Source: Piezodorus guildinii | Lineage: Eukaryota; Arthropoda; Insecta; Hemiptera; Pentatomidae | DNA: 64,000 nucleotides | Direction of reading: 5' to 3' | NCBI GenBank assembly: GCA_023052935.1 | Contig: CM041295.1 | Coordinates: forward strand, 109,618,711 to 109,682,710 | In this document: positions 1 through 11,800 of the stretch, one piece after another | Position numbering within the stretch: position 1 is the first letter of the stretch | Layout of the letters: each line of letters begins with the position of its first letter | Made by a program: the position numbers and the translations under genes | The notes under the pieces: model-generated | Database searches by the model: none | What the model was told of the DNA's origin: nothing | What the model saw: only the letters and a program-made list of their open reading frames with translations

Positions 1-2012
1 GATGGGTCGGGATATCAGCTGTATATACTGTGTATAGAATGGGTCCTAGGATACTGCCTTGGGGAACACCAGCAGTCGGTGTGAAAAGGGATGAATAGGA
101 ACTATTGTGATTTATTTTGAAGGATCTATCAGAGAGGTACGATTGAAGAATCAGGAAATATGTGGAAGGAAGGAATTTACAGAGTATGTACAACAGTCCT
201 GGGTGCCAGGCTCTATCAAAGGCTTGTTCTACATCGAGAAAGGTTCCCGTGCAGTACAACCCGCGCTCCAAAGCAGAAGAGACAACGTCCACCACACGAT
301 GACATTGCTGCATAGTGGAGTGGGATGTTCGGAATCCGAACTGATGATCAGCGATAGATAATATGATTAGAATCAAGGATGGGATATATTCGTTTCAGGA
401 GGAGTTTTTCAAGGATTTTACCCATAATAGGTAATGGAGAAATTGGACGGTAAGAGGATGGATGTTCGAGTGGCTTTTGGTCTTATTAATAGATAGTTTC
501 ATCTTAACAATAGATAGTTTCATCTTAACAATAGATAGTTTCCAGGAGTCAGGAAAATATGTGGTCCGGAGGATAGCATTATATATGTAGGTAAGAAAAA
601 GGATGGATTTTCGAGGAAGCTGTTTCATTATATGGGAAGTAACTAGGTCATGTCCAGGAGCTTTGCGGGAAGGTAATCTGTGAACGATATTGGCTATTTC
701 TGAAGGATGAAATGATTTAGGTGGTAGGATCATTTGGGGAGGAATATCGAGTTCTGTTTCAATACATTCAACATGGTTTGGGTTGAGTATTTCAGGATGA
801 GGATTGTATATTTTAGAGAGGTGCTGAGCAAATATCTGGTATTTTTTTTCGTCAGATCGAGTCCAGGTTCGGGTTTCATTAAGGAGTGGATGGTTGAAAT
901 CTTTAAATTTGAGGAGTTTTTTAGTAGTTGCCCATAGTGATTTGTCAGTAATCGTAAGATTTTCCGTCAAGTTTTCTAAATTTTGTATTTTGTATTTTTT
1001 AGTTCTGATTTTAGTTCTTAGTCAGTTGGGTGTAATAAGCTTTATCTGTTGGGTTTCTGGTCCTGTGCAACTTCGATCTTGCTGTGCGCTTTTCTCTTAA
1101 TAAGATCTGAATGTGCTGTGGTAGGTTACTTTTCTGAGGTTTATTAGGTTTGGTGTTTTTTGTGTTGTCTATTATGGTGCTACTTATTGATTCAGTAAGT
1201 TTTTCTATGCCTAGGTCGATATCTTGTTTTGTCTTTAGTGGGAGTTTCAAGTCTAGGTTATTTTCAATGTCATATCGAAATTGGTCCCAGTTTTACACGT
1301 CCTGTAATTAATGTAGGAGGAGAGAGTTTAGGAACAAAGTTTGAATGCAAAGAAAGCAGAAAAGGACTGTGGTCAGATGAAAGGTCATTCAGGAATTTGA
1401 TTTCGGCTTGGGAAGTAGGGATCTGATAGGTAACTAATATATCCAGGATATCAGGTTTTTTTTTTTTAAAGATGTAGGCCAATATGTGGGATTCGTAGGA
1501 GCAAGGAAAGAATAACAATTGGTGTCTGTGTCGTTAGAAAGGATACTACCACGGGACTTGGATGTTCGACAACCCCATCGTTGGTGTTTAGCGTTGTAAT
1601 CACCTCCAGCAATGAAGCGCGGCCAAAGAGATCGGAATAAGGAATTAAGAAGGCTATAGGAAATGGTGTTACCGGGAGGACAGTATACAACTGAGAGTGT
1701 GAGATGTAAAGGACGAGTTAAAATTATTACAGAAGAGGATTGTATAGCGTCAGATGAAGTAGTAGGAATAAGGGAATGTGGAAGGGATTTATGGATAAGA
1801 ATGCATGATCCGGCATGGGCAGTGTTGTATGGGTGATCTGTTCTATAAGTGATGTAGTCACGTATGTAAAATTTTGATCGTTGAGTGAAATGAGTTTCAG
1901 TTATTAATGCAATATGTATGTGATTGTCATGTAGTAGTATGTCGAGTTCGTCTCGGTGGTTGAGTAGGCCGTTAGCGTTCCACAAGAGGATAGGTAGGGG
2001 CTTTACATTCAT
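1..2012 (-). pseudogene. ORF2 endonuclease-reverse transcriptase, frameshifted and partial
   Basis: The ATG at 2012 opens an APE-type endonuclease domain (1434-2012): WNANGL near the start, TETHF, and GGDYNAKH for the late catalytic block. The frame then shifts repeatedly, with pieces at 1270-1518 (ends with the SSDHSPF endonuclease motif), 1011-1250 and 395-970. The reverse transcriptase begins in 395-970 (PSRKAPGHDLVTSHIMKQLP) and reaches GVPQGSILGP near position 40-75. The YADD box would lie beyond the window edge. The enzyme would nick target DNA and prime reverse transcription in the nucleus, but this copy cannot make it. Confidence 0.85.
489..541 (-). repeat. 21-bp tandem repeat inside ORF2
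   Basis: A 21-bp unit containing ATAGATAGTTTCATC occurs about two and a half times, starting at 489, 510 and 531. On the coding strand it adds an in-frame heptad (KLSIVKM) to the reverse transcriptase. It is a local expansion in a dead gene. Confidence 0.85.
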
Positions 2013-2375
2013 CGTTGGAAATTAAATGGGATTTCGGAAAGGATTCGAGTGAGAAGGGAGATAAGTGGCATTATGGTTTCTTTGAGATCCTGTAAAAAGG
2101 AATTCAGGATGGAGTTAATGTCGGAAGGCGGTACGTCTGAGGTTTGGTGAAGACAGTTCAATTGAACCGGAATTTTAGTTGGAGTCTCACCCGTTGAGGG
2201 GTACGAGGATATGTATTCTGATATGATGGAATTTGAGGATTTATTAGAATTGGTTGAACAGAAGAACGGGATGGAAGTTGGTGGGGTTTTTCCGGAGGAA
2301 GTTTGACCCGAATAGGTATCTGATGAGGAGAATTTGGTTGGCGTGAAACTTGAAGCTGGGGATGGGAGACCTGTG

Positions 2376-3542
2376 TCATGGGTTAGGAGATCGGAGGCGC
2401 CTGTCGTCGAGGTTTTTGGGGTTGCGAGATTTCGGAGAGAGGCTTCTTAGCGTCCTGTCAAGCATGATTTCCCGTCGGTTTCGGCTGGGGAGCTGGAGAG
2501 GCTGATGTGATCTTTGCCTGAGCATGTTTTTATACACCGAACAGCCTCTGTAGCTCGCTGGGTGTGCTTCACCACAAAGAGCACATTTCGCTGGTTCATT
2601 GCTGGATTTCTGACAGCTGTCTGAGGCATGAGGGCCGGCACACTTGACGCATCAGGCCTGGTGAAAGCAGTAGGACTTAGTATGTCCGAAGTTTTGACAC
2701 TTGGTACATTGGACTATTGTTTGTTTTTGCTTAGGTTGTTCAAAGCGAACAGTCGAGAATACCAGTCTTGTGACATTAAATATTTCAGAGTTATTTCTAG
2801 CTGGTTCTAGGTCCACGAAAAATAATGGTAAAGGATATTTTCCCTTTGGATGTGTGACGCAAGTAACATGTCTAACATTATGGCCTATTTCTTCTATGTC
2901 TCTTTTGATTGCATCCGTGGGAGTTGATGAGTGTAGACCTCTTAGAACTACCCGGTATGACTTTTCTTGCTTCAATTGATAGCAGTGGAAGTCGTAGCTT
3001 TTTAAATTAAAATAGTTGATTAGTTTTTTATAACTATCTTTATTGGTCGTGTTAATTTTTATATCGTTTATTCTTGAGTAACATCTAAAATTGAGCTGTC
3101 CTATCAAGTCTGCTATTTCTTGACCGAACGACGTGAAATTGTTTATCTAACTGATAAAGATTGGTGGTGGCTCCGGACCACAAAACCCTTGAGATTCAGA
3201 AATATTGTTTTCTGCAACTGAAGTTTCGATTGAGGTTAGTGGCGCTGTCGTGACAGACAGAGCGTATGATGTTGATGGCATTGGTTCTGTTGTGTTGGCT
3301 GCAGTGAGTTTACTGCTGGTTTTTGGCGGTGACATGTTTTTTTTCAGTGGTCTGTTTAACTTTATTTGATTTCTTTTTCTTTTTATTAGGTGAGTTTCCC
3401 GCAGATCCAAGGGGGGGGGGGGAGAGTTACGGTGCCGTTTCTTAATACGGCGAGTTAAGTATTGTGAGTCCGTTTCACTTATTTCAGAGAAAGGGGTTTC
3501 CTCTGAGTCCTCACCGGACGTATTCTTATCCAAGTCCATCAT
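2376..3542 (-). pseudogene. Gag-like ORF1 of the Jockey-type element
   Basis: The ORF starts at an ATG at 3542 and stays in one frame to 2376 (389 codons including the end), broken by two in-frame stops: TAG at 3147-3149 and TGA at 2652-2654. The N-terminal third is charged and proline-rich. The C-terminal part has three zinc knuckles in series: CTKCQNFGHTKSYC before the TGA, then CVKCAGPHASDSC and CALCGEAHPASYRGC after it. Such triple CCHC knuckles are standard in nucleic-acid-binding Gag proteins of Jockey/I-group elements, which coat the RNA for reverse transcription. The frame is preserved across both stops, so the decay is recent or mild. The stops could in principle be read through, but plain mutation is simpler. 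Confidence 0.82.
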
Positions 3543-5184
3543 ATTATTATAAACTAAATATATATATATATATATATAATTTTATTATATATATACCTAC
3601 GTACTAAAATAATGAAGAAAATTTGTACAATAAAAACTTAAAAACTAAACTATTTACAGAATTATATACAGTTAATAAAGAAAACATTTCTAAAAAGTAA
3701 TAATAATAAAAAAATAAAAAGTCTTTGAAAATTTAAAAGGAATGGATAGAAATAAAAATAAATAAAGTCTTAGACAAAAACAGAGGCGACTGAGGCAGTA
3801 AACTTGGCCTAGCCCTTGAAAGTTACGAAGTAAACTAAGATAACTGTATAGGATTAGGGCCATGTTGCTATCTCAACACGATAGCAATCAGTTATAAGTT
3901 ATTGCTTAAAGTTACAATTAGTCACTGACCTCACTATACGTGAATATTAAAGTGTTTAGTTAATAGTAAACTCACTGTTCACAAAGTTTTATAGTTGGCA
4001 TGTTGATAGAACCGTGGTGAAACTGTAACAAACACAGAGCTACGAGAGAATAGAACTGCAGCTGCCCTTAACCAAGGTACTATTTATTGTGTTTTAAAAA
4101 AGAAAATGCGTGAGTTCGTTAACTATTTTATTTGGTATTAATATAAAATAATGAGAGGGTCAAGGTCCCTATTAATAATTTTTCTTATCTGTTCGGCGGG
4201 CGGAGTGCTCTTCCACGTCTACCCGGATTTCTTCGGTCCTCGTTCAGATCTCTACCGGTTCAGGGGTGTGCTGTCTCGGGATGTGGATCCGTGTAGGCCG
4301 GCTGTTAGACGAGGAAGACAAAAGTCCTGGAGAGCCCCACGGAAGTAAATTCTGTAAATGCCTTCTGCAGCGTATTTGCTCGCTATTCCTGTAGGGAAAC
4401 AAAGACCCTGACCCAGCATTGTAAAATATAATTTATGCACAATAATCCCTGGAGGAGGTTTCAATCCGACATAGAGAGTGATGATTCTGACCGAATCACC
4501 GTAACTTAAACGATTCATTGTGAATAAAATTAATTGTTTTAACTAGACTTAGAGAAAAGAGAGAACATACTTGAGGCAAACAAAAGATAAACATGGACTG
4601 AAAGGAAATTTGAAATGAATGAAATAAAATTCCATCGTTTGTTGGTAAACAGTGAATAAAAATGATATGACTAATATCTCTCATTTAATACATAATATTA
4701 CTATAAATATAAACAAAGTCTAGATTAAGGTCATGACCAAGAAAATCTCGAGAATTATATACTGCAATACTTTTGACGGGGACTGTATTATCTTAATTAA
4801 TTTAAATTTAAGAATTCTTACCCTCCTAAGGTAAGGATCCGACCTTAGGGTCTGTTTTTTGTTAATAGGAACCCGGCAATAGCTTTGAAGACCACTGAAC
4901 TTTAGCAACCCTATCAGTCATTCTTAATTCCCATTTTACCGGAGTGGGTAATCCAATTGGTTACTTCCTAGTAACCATTTACTCTCTTACTTTTGGCTAG
5001 TTCACTATCGGGCATAGAAATTTCTATCGGGCATAGATGCGAAATTTTTGAATTATTTTTAATTGAATCTTAAAACTTTTTTAAACGTTTTCATCTTATT
5101 TTAGTTGAACTAATATGTAGAGGAAAACCTATTGGATACTTTTGCGGTGAGCGTAAAAGCGTAATTTGCATTTTTTTTTTTTTT
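3543..5184. other. No gene seen; AT-rich, possible 5' leader of the Jockey-type element
   Basis: Directly upstream of ORF1 lies a (TA)n tract at 3558-3590. The stretch to about 4090 may include the 5' untranslated leader of the minus-strand Jockey element, but I see no defining 5' end. A GC-richer island at 4180-4360 holds a 65-codon plus-strand ORF with a hydrophobic start. I could not assign it to any family and do not call it a gene. Confidence 0.4.
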
Positions 5185-5452
5185 TTTGCTGGCACAAGGC
5201 GTGCAGGCCCTTGGCCGCGTGGTTTAATCTGCTGGGAGAGATTACACTCACGTTTCTGGATGAAATTTTATAGTGTAGGGTCATCACTTCCTACAACTTT
5301 TTTTTTAAGTAGCCACCACCCTGAGGGAGAGGCTGTAAGTGAATCCCCATTTAATTAGATACTTGAAAACGTCCCGGGATGGGATTCGAACTCACAAGTT
5401 TGGGCATGAGAGACTAGTGCGCTAACCTCTCAGCAACGGGTTCCTCGATTTG
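5185..5452 (-). mobile_element. tRNA-derived SINE
   Basis: Read on the minus strand from about 5452, the sequence has a tRNA-like head. It contains GAGGTTAGCGCACTAG as a degenerate box A region and GAGTTCGAATCCC as a near-perfect box B, followed by an unrelated body ending in an A/T-rich tail (poly-T at 5170-5187 on the plus strand). Box A and box B are the internal RNA polymerase III promoter. The anticodon arm does not pair convincingly, so this is not a working tRNA gene. Confidence 0.75.
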
Positions 5453-7048
5453 CACATAATGTTCTAAAGAAATAGCATGTGAACAAGCGGATATTTTAAA
5501 GTTTTATGAATCATAAATAGAGGTTTTTCTTAGAGTCATGTTTTAAAATGTTTTGTTTGCTCATTTACCTATTTTAATGGCTTTTAAATATTTTAATACC
5601 TTAAATATATTTTTACCCTATTAATTTTTTTTTTATTATTTAGCCGTTAGTCATTATTTGTTCCTAAGCAATATTAATTAATTTATCAACAGTTACATGA
5701 ATCCAAACTTTTTTTTCGTTCATTAACTATTATTATGGTTTATTATATTGAACAAAATGCAATACTATTACAATTAACCTTCAAAAAAACTTGATTCTGA
5801 AAGTCGGATCCGACCCCACTTTACCAGGTACTAGTCTGAAATTCACCTTACCCAGGGAGGGTTAACAATAAGTTAGGTAAAATATTTTAACCTTCGAACT
5901 GTTAAACGCAGTGGTGCGTAAATTGGAGTTAAGTAAGCTCTTGTACTGCCGCAAACATCGGCTTGCTGGAGTTGAAAAGGTAGCTCTATTTCTTTAGCGC
6001 GTATGTATCTGGGATTAAGTTGAGGTTTATGGAAACTATCTCCTTCCTAGCGCATAAGCTTAGAGCTTAATGAAAAGCTAAGCCCGGGTAACATCTCGCC
6101 CTAATGCTTTCCTCATCAGGGGAATTTTCAATAATGTTCATTTTACGGCACCATTCCTAGATTCTCATCTTGTTAATAGTTTATAACATATTTTCGATTT
6201 AAAATCTAGTATGCGCAAAACCTAACATTCACTAAGCTCTCTTCTAGAAATTATGTTCTTTAAAAACTTTGAGTTAGTAAAATAATTACATTTTTTAGAA
6301 TTAAATGATTGTCGTGATAAAAACAAAGTAAATTATTGTCTATAACTATCACTTAAATTTATGCCCCATTTGTAATTTAGCATTCCTTCTGCCATTTTAT
6401 ATAAATCGCATTTTTTTTCTAAAATATTTAGCTTTCCAACGATACATTATACATTTATATTACAATTCTAATTTGGCGGAAAACAAATTGACCTGGAAAA
6501 ATATTTCTACTATTTTCTCCGAAAGTATGTAATAAACGTTTTCTATATTTTATATTCACCATTGTTTGTTAATAATAACAGATAGAAATCATTAAATATT
6601 TTTAAAGAAAAAATTAAATTTATTTTAGAAGAATGAAATTTAAAATATTAGCGTTTAAATCCGACCAAACAACTTCAATCAGAATAAATAATACAAGTTA
6701 TTAAAGACCCTCAAATTTTACAAAAATATAAAAAGTTTCATCAAAATGGTTAGTGTCGTTTTCAAAAAAAATTATAAAAAGGCGCGAAATGCATGGTATA
6801 TAGTATAAAGGTAATATATTTATCTGTATATAAAATATATTGCAAGGGAAAGTTTAACGATTTTGGGAATTTTGTAATTCGAGTTTTTAACGGATATACA
6901 CGTTTCAGGGTTCAAATGATTCGCGAAATAGTCTGTTTTTAGGGGGTAAGTCCAGAACAATAAAAGGAAAAGTGTTTAGCATTGATACAACACGGTTTAA
7001 AGTGATATGTAAAATAATTTGCTTATCGACTGAAGGACAAAACAACAC
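5453..7048. other. AT-rich DNA without recognisable genes
   Basis: There is no ORF worth calling and no transposon terminus I recognise. The block at 6780-6960 contains fragments similar to the dispersed repeat described at 7460-8458 (for example the GGGAAAGTTTAACGATTTTG region), so part of it is probably older copies of that family. Confidence 0.5.
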
Positions 7049-7439
7049 AATTGAGACGTTGATTTCCAAAAGGTACTATATCCATTTTAGGAAATTTTAC
7101 AGGAAGCGCGAAAATCTCTCATTACTATATTATTAAACCAGCTAATTTGGGTCTTTTTGCATTAAAATTTAGAATTATTTTTTTACTATAATAATAACAT
7201 CATATTAAAGTTATAAAATGAATTTTTTTAGAATGATTTCGAACGAAAATAAATGCGTAATTAGTACATTAAGAAAATGACCGTATTTCTAAATCGCGTT
7301 TTTTAAGGACTCGAGAGTTCATTAGATAACATCAAATAGAATATTTAGATAAAACTATATGATGAGAATACAAATATGTAAAAAAATCAGTTTCGTAAAA
7401 AATGTCCTTTAGTACCTTTTGAAAATCAACGTCTCAATT
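7049..7439. mobile_element. MITE with ~28-bp inverted termini (copy 1)
   Basis: The ends are inverted repeats: AATTGAGACGTTGATTTCC at the left and its complement at 7420-7439, extending inward through AAAAGGTACTAT and AGTACCTTTT. The 391-bp body is noncoding. A near-identical second copy lies at 63435-63837 and a third, interrupted, starts at 59879. The ends finish in AATT, so the target-site duplication cannot be separated from the terminus. Confidence 0.85.
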
Positions 7440-7459
7440 ATTCGTCCACTTTAATTTTT

Positions 7460-8458
7460 ACTTTCACTTACTATACATAATAAGGGAAAGTATTGCGATC
7501 GTGAAAATTTTCGAATTCCAGTTTTCGACGTAAATACAAGTTTTAGGGTCTTCTGAGTCGAACTGACCAATTCCCGAAAAAAGGTCTATGTGTGTGTCCC
7601 CGTGTGTGGTAAGTCTAGCGCGAAAACCATGAGTCTTACAAAACTGAAATTTCATATTTAAGACAACTATACGCCTCTGATGTTACAGCAACTTTTTCAC
7701 TAACATCGGATGACCGGAAATCTTACTTTAACCCATGCATTTAGCACCTTTTTACGATTTTCTCAAAAACAGCTCTAACGATTTTGATTAAACTCGCTAT
7801 ATCGATGTAAAATTTATTGGGCTTTAATACCATGTAAGTTTAATTCTGATTGAAATAGTTTGACAGGGCTTAAATGCCGATATTTTAAAATTTGTTTAGA
7901 AAAAGAAATTTTAAAATATCGGCATTTATTTACCTTTAATTTTGTACATTCCAAACGATTAATCATATCATCTTAATAGCACTGATGAAGGACGGCTAAA
8001 TTTCAAATTTGAGCGAATATGATAAACAACTAAACGATAAAAGTGCAAGCATATTTTTTTATATAATGTTTTTGTTTTTGAACACAAGAATAGTAATATA
8101 GATGTATAATATACCGTCGGATAGCTAAAGATTTTAGATAAAATATTATGTGATACACGAAATTGTAAAGGGTAATGGAGAGTGATAAAAAACCGATAAA
8201 ACTAACAGTTTCTGGTTCCTGAAAAGGGAAATTCATGTTGACCGTGCTGTCCCCTGGCGGCCTGTTAGAAGCTAAGCGGGTTAAGGTGATTACCACAAAC
8301 ACTAACTGATTGTTGTAGATAAAAATATGATAGATTATTTAATAAAACACACGTTTCTATTGATATTCAATTGAATTAATTCTTTAACAATTTATTTTTA
8401 TCTCTAAATGTATTTAAAAATTCTTCAATTGATTTTAACAGCGGAGGTAAATGAAAGT
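7460..8458 (-). repeat. Dispersed ~0.9-1 kb noncoding element with 12-bp inverted ends
   Basis: The left end reads ACTTTCACTTAC (7460-7471) and the right end GTAAATGAAAGT (8447-8458), its inverse with one mismatch. Beyond the right end the flanking motif GTGTTGCGCGCACCAGATT recurs at every other copy. Matching copies are at 10973-11631 plus 26824-27077 and at 30743-31640, and fragments occur at 34080-34230, 37050-37160, 38515-38800, 56870-57210, 61817-61860 and 62985-63040. No coding capacity is seen, so it is likely a nonautonomous DNA element or a composite of several. Confidence 0.65.
7872..7927. repeat. 22-bp perfect inverted repeat with 12-nt loop
   Basis: AAATGCCGATATTTTAAAAT and its extension at 7872-7893 are matched exactly in reverse complement at 7906-7927, giving a strong hairpin inside the dispersed repeat. 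The related GGCATTTAAGCCCTGTCAGA motif in the other copies occurs without the second arm, so the hairpin is special to this copy. Confidence 0.9.
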
Positions 8459-10972
8459 CGTGTGTTGCGCGCACCAGATTTTTTTCTTCTGGAAATAAGA
8501 GCTGGAAACACTATTTTATACTGTATAATAATACAGTATATAATAATGTTCAGTACTAGAGATATATTATACACCGTTGAAAAGCTAAACATTTTAGAAA
8601 AAAATATTATCTGATCTGCAAAGTTGTAGAAGGTAATGTGAACAGTGATAGAATTGTCTAATATAATGAAAATCTCAATTAAATTTGAAAAACGAAATAT
8701 AGAATGAAGGAACTTTTTGTAATTTGTTCCTAAATTCGTCTGACAGTGTTTTAATACCACTTTTTTATGTTTGTTTTTTAATAAAAATATTTTCTATATG
8801 ATTAAATTAGTATATTGTATGATATACCATTAGAATTAGAAAGCAGACAATTCTAGAAAAAATATTATCTCAGAAAGCAAGACCTAGAATGTCACACCGC
8901 CTAAAAGATAAAGTTGTTATTGTGTATAATAATTTTTATTATATACTAGTGTTTTTTTTTATTGAAAATAAATGCTCCCATGGTAACTAAATGTAATTTT
9001 TTTTAAAATGTATTTTATTAAGTAAGGAGGTTTTTGAAAATCAAAACATTCTTGATTGCTAAATTGTTAAAACATATTATAGTAATGTTTTCTAAAGTAT
9101 AAAAACATATTTTATGAAAATTGTAACATCATGAAGATTCTATTCTCATTTAATAGTCTGACATAGTTTAAATTCCGAATTTTTATAATTTCTTGCTTTA
9201 AAGAACCTATAATTTTTATTTTAAATAATTTACAATAATCTACTGTTATATGCAACAAATAATTGGTAAATACGGAATATCAAAGAGTTTGATGAACAAC
9301 AGAACAGGAGAAAAGGAAACAGGTTAAAAAAAGGAGAAAACTGGAACGATATTTTTCCAGGTTATTTTTTTTCACTTTGTAAAAATTAATTTAGTAACCT
9401 AATAAAATATAATAGTATAATACTAGGGACCTGTCTTTGCTTTGACCGAGTACAATTTAAATGAGGTGTCATTTATGTTTTAAAAAGTTCAGTTTCACCA
9501 ATTAAGAGTTTATTACAATCTATTCATTATTTTATTTATTCAGGCAGAAATTAGAAACATAAATTGGACCAAAAATCAAAATTGGTTTAGTTTATTTGTT
9601 TGTCGTGTTATACGGCTCCTATTATATTCTTTTTATTACTATTTTAAATTTCAAATGAACTATTTAAAATGCATTTTAAAAGTTTTGTTTAGTTTCCGAG
9701 GTAATCCCATTTCCATACAGTGGAACATGTGTTTTCGTGGAAGTAGAAATAATTAAGAAGATGTTGGTTCATGGATTTAAAAAACTTTCCATTTATTTTA
9801 AAAACTCACATATTTATTAATTTATTAACGTAATGTTTTTTCTAACCTCTTGCGTATTGTATGAAAGAACCTGTAAGATGCGGTACGGTGGCAACAATGA
9901 ATCATCATAAGATCCCTTATTACATTACAGATAACGTATGTTCATGAGCTTATGCGCTTATAACATTTTTTATTAAAATGTACGACTTATTTTATTTCAT
10001 ATTAACTTTTCTGAAATCCTGCGCTTTCTAACGGTATATTATACTTCTACATTACTACTTATATTTCAAGAATAAATTTTTGATGACATGGTTACAGGAA
10101 ATTGATTTTTCCCACCTTAAGCTAAATTGCAATCTATTTTACTTATGAACCTTCAGGAAAAAAATACTTAAATTATCGTAAAATCCGGATGTAAATCAGG
10201 CCAGTGGTTTAGAAGGAGGAAGTGGAACTAATGTTTAAGGCGCATCAGGCTACCATTCCGCCAAACTAGTTTATAGCTACAGCATTTATAAGAATCTAGC
10301 TTTCTGCGCAATACTTTCCCTTAATGTATATTTTTTATAAACAATGGATCAGTGAAAATAAAAAAGAGTGGTAATGAAGGGCTTCATATTATTGAAGATA
10401 ATATAATTGAGTAGGAAATTTAACTATAAGTAGACACTCATTTTTTTATTCATTTTAGAAACCCTATATCTAATTTTGAAAGTGAAAATGAAAAATTAAA
10501 AGAATACAAAAAACAATCTTGATGCTTTTTATCTTAGTGCGCACAAAATCGAAGAAATCGGTTTTAGAACTTGTAAATATAGTAAAAGTTGAAAAAAATT
10601 AAAAAAGAACAACAGTGAGTTTCGATTAAAATATTTGTTTTAGACTAAGTAGCATAACAATAGATATTATTTTTTCTAACAAGCACTTCGTCATTTTCTA
10701 TAATTATCTAAATTTTTTTTTAATCTCTAAATTTTGATGGTATAATATGCATCTTTCTAACATTATTTATGTAACAACAAAATTAAGTTTTCTTTTAAAT
10801 GGTGTTACGAAAAAAAATTAAAATAACTACATAATCTATTACTTATTATTTTTAAATGATCCGATTTTAAATAATTTCCATGGATTAAAAAACAAACAAA
10901 GATACTAAAAATAACAGTTTATACTCCCTTTATTGCCTTAGTTTACACTTTAAATCATATAAAATATAAAAA
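8459..10972. other. AT-rich DNA with decayed pieces of the dispersed repeat
   Basis: No gene is seen. Internal segments of the dispersed repeat recur in diverged form near 8540-8660, 8810-8890 and 10000-10070, recognisable from the CTTTCCAACGGTATATTATA-type core. These suggest nested or tandem decayed copies. The remainder is not recognisable. Confidence 0.5.
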
Positions 10973-11631
10973 ATCTGGTGCAGGCAACACACGACTTTCA
11001 CTTACCACGACTGTTAAAATTAATTTAAAAACTATTAACGATACTTCAATTTAAAAAATATTATAAGTTGATTTTAATAAAAAGTAATTTCATTTTCGTT
11101 GTAATCATATGATTTAGATTAAATAATGTAATTATATTAAATTGTTAATCAGTAATAAATTTATTCCGTATTCGTCGCTTTATATTACCTTTTTTCAACT
11201 TTTTGTATCTGATAATATTTTTTCTAAAATGTTTTTCTTTCCAATGGTATATTATACGTCTATATTACTGTTCTTATTATCAAAAAAACAAAAATTACAG
11301 AAAAAAAAATAGTTTTACTCCTTTCGTTGGTTATCAAATTTGTTCAACTTGTATATTTAGCCGTCCTTCATCAATGCCATTAAATTGATATGGTTAATCT
11401 TTTGGAATGTACAAAATTAAAGGTAGTATAGAGGAAGAAAATCTAACATATCGGTATTTAAGCCCTGTCACACTAATTGAATCAGAATAAAATCTATATG
11501 ATATTAAAGCCCATTAAATTTTATATCGATATAGCGAGTTTATTCAAAATCGATAAAGCTGTTTTTGAGAAAACCGTAAACAGGTGCAAAATGCATAGTA
11601 TAAAGTCGTTCTTCTGGTTAGCTGATTATGA
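10973..11631 (+). repeat. Dispersed repeat, left part, interrupted by nested insertions
   Basis: This copy begins at the AATCTGGTGCAGGCAACACA flank and runs through the shared internal sequence until 11631. There a CR1/L2-like retrotransposon interrupts it after the octamer GATTATGA (11624-11631). The same octamer is repeated at 26824-26831, after which the repeat continues to its other terminus, GTAAGTGAAAGT, ending near 27077. The octamer is therefore the target-site duplication of the retrotransposon. Confidence 0.75.
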
Positions 11632-11800
11632 AATGAAATGAAAAGTAATTTTATTCTGGGACGAGTAGTCCCCTAAGAATAACATGAAAAGATACAATAT
11701 AAATAATAATTGTCTGGTCGTTTAAGACTTCAGTTTAACAATAAAAGACAGGTTCTGTGACAATGAATAGTTATCATCTATAGCTTTTAAATATTACATA
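11632..11800 (-). mobile_element. 3' end of a truncated CR1/L2-like retrotransposon (left piece)
   Basis: Minus-strand 3' untranslated region ending in a short AAATG-type tandem tail. The TTCTGGGACGAGTAGTCCC block also occurs in similar form at 58745-58765, where it ends another retrotransposon of the same group. The body of this copy continues on the far side of palindrome 1 at 25942-26823. The last six bases, TACATA (11795-11800), are the palindrome's target-site duplication. Confidence 0.75.
11795..11800. repeat. Target-site duplication of palindrome 1, left
   Basis: TACATA directly abuts the element terminus and is repeated at 25942-25947. Polintons duplicate six bases on integration. 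Confidence 0.88.

Larger units (their letters stand above)
1..3542 (-). mobile_element. Jockey-type non-LTR retrotransposon, decayed, running off the window start
   Basis: On the minus strand a Gag-like ORF1 (2376-3542) is followed by an endonuclease and reverse transcriptase ORF2 (2012 down to 1). The order and the CCHC knuckles fit the Jockey group. The reverse transcriptase stretch at 1-80 is clearly the same family as the copy at 28739-29885: both encode the GVPQGSILGP block followed by a similar sequence. Several frameshifts and stops show that the copy is dead. The 3' half lies outside the window. Confidence 0.88.

Noticed and set aside
4151..4348. Secreted-looking 65-residue protein.
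   Set aside because: There is a hydrophobic start but no cleavage-site context, homologue or neighbouring gene, and the GC-rich island looks like repeat or leader sequence.
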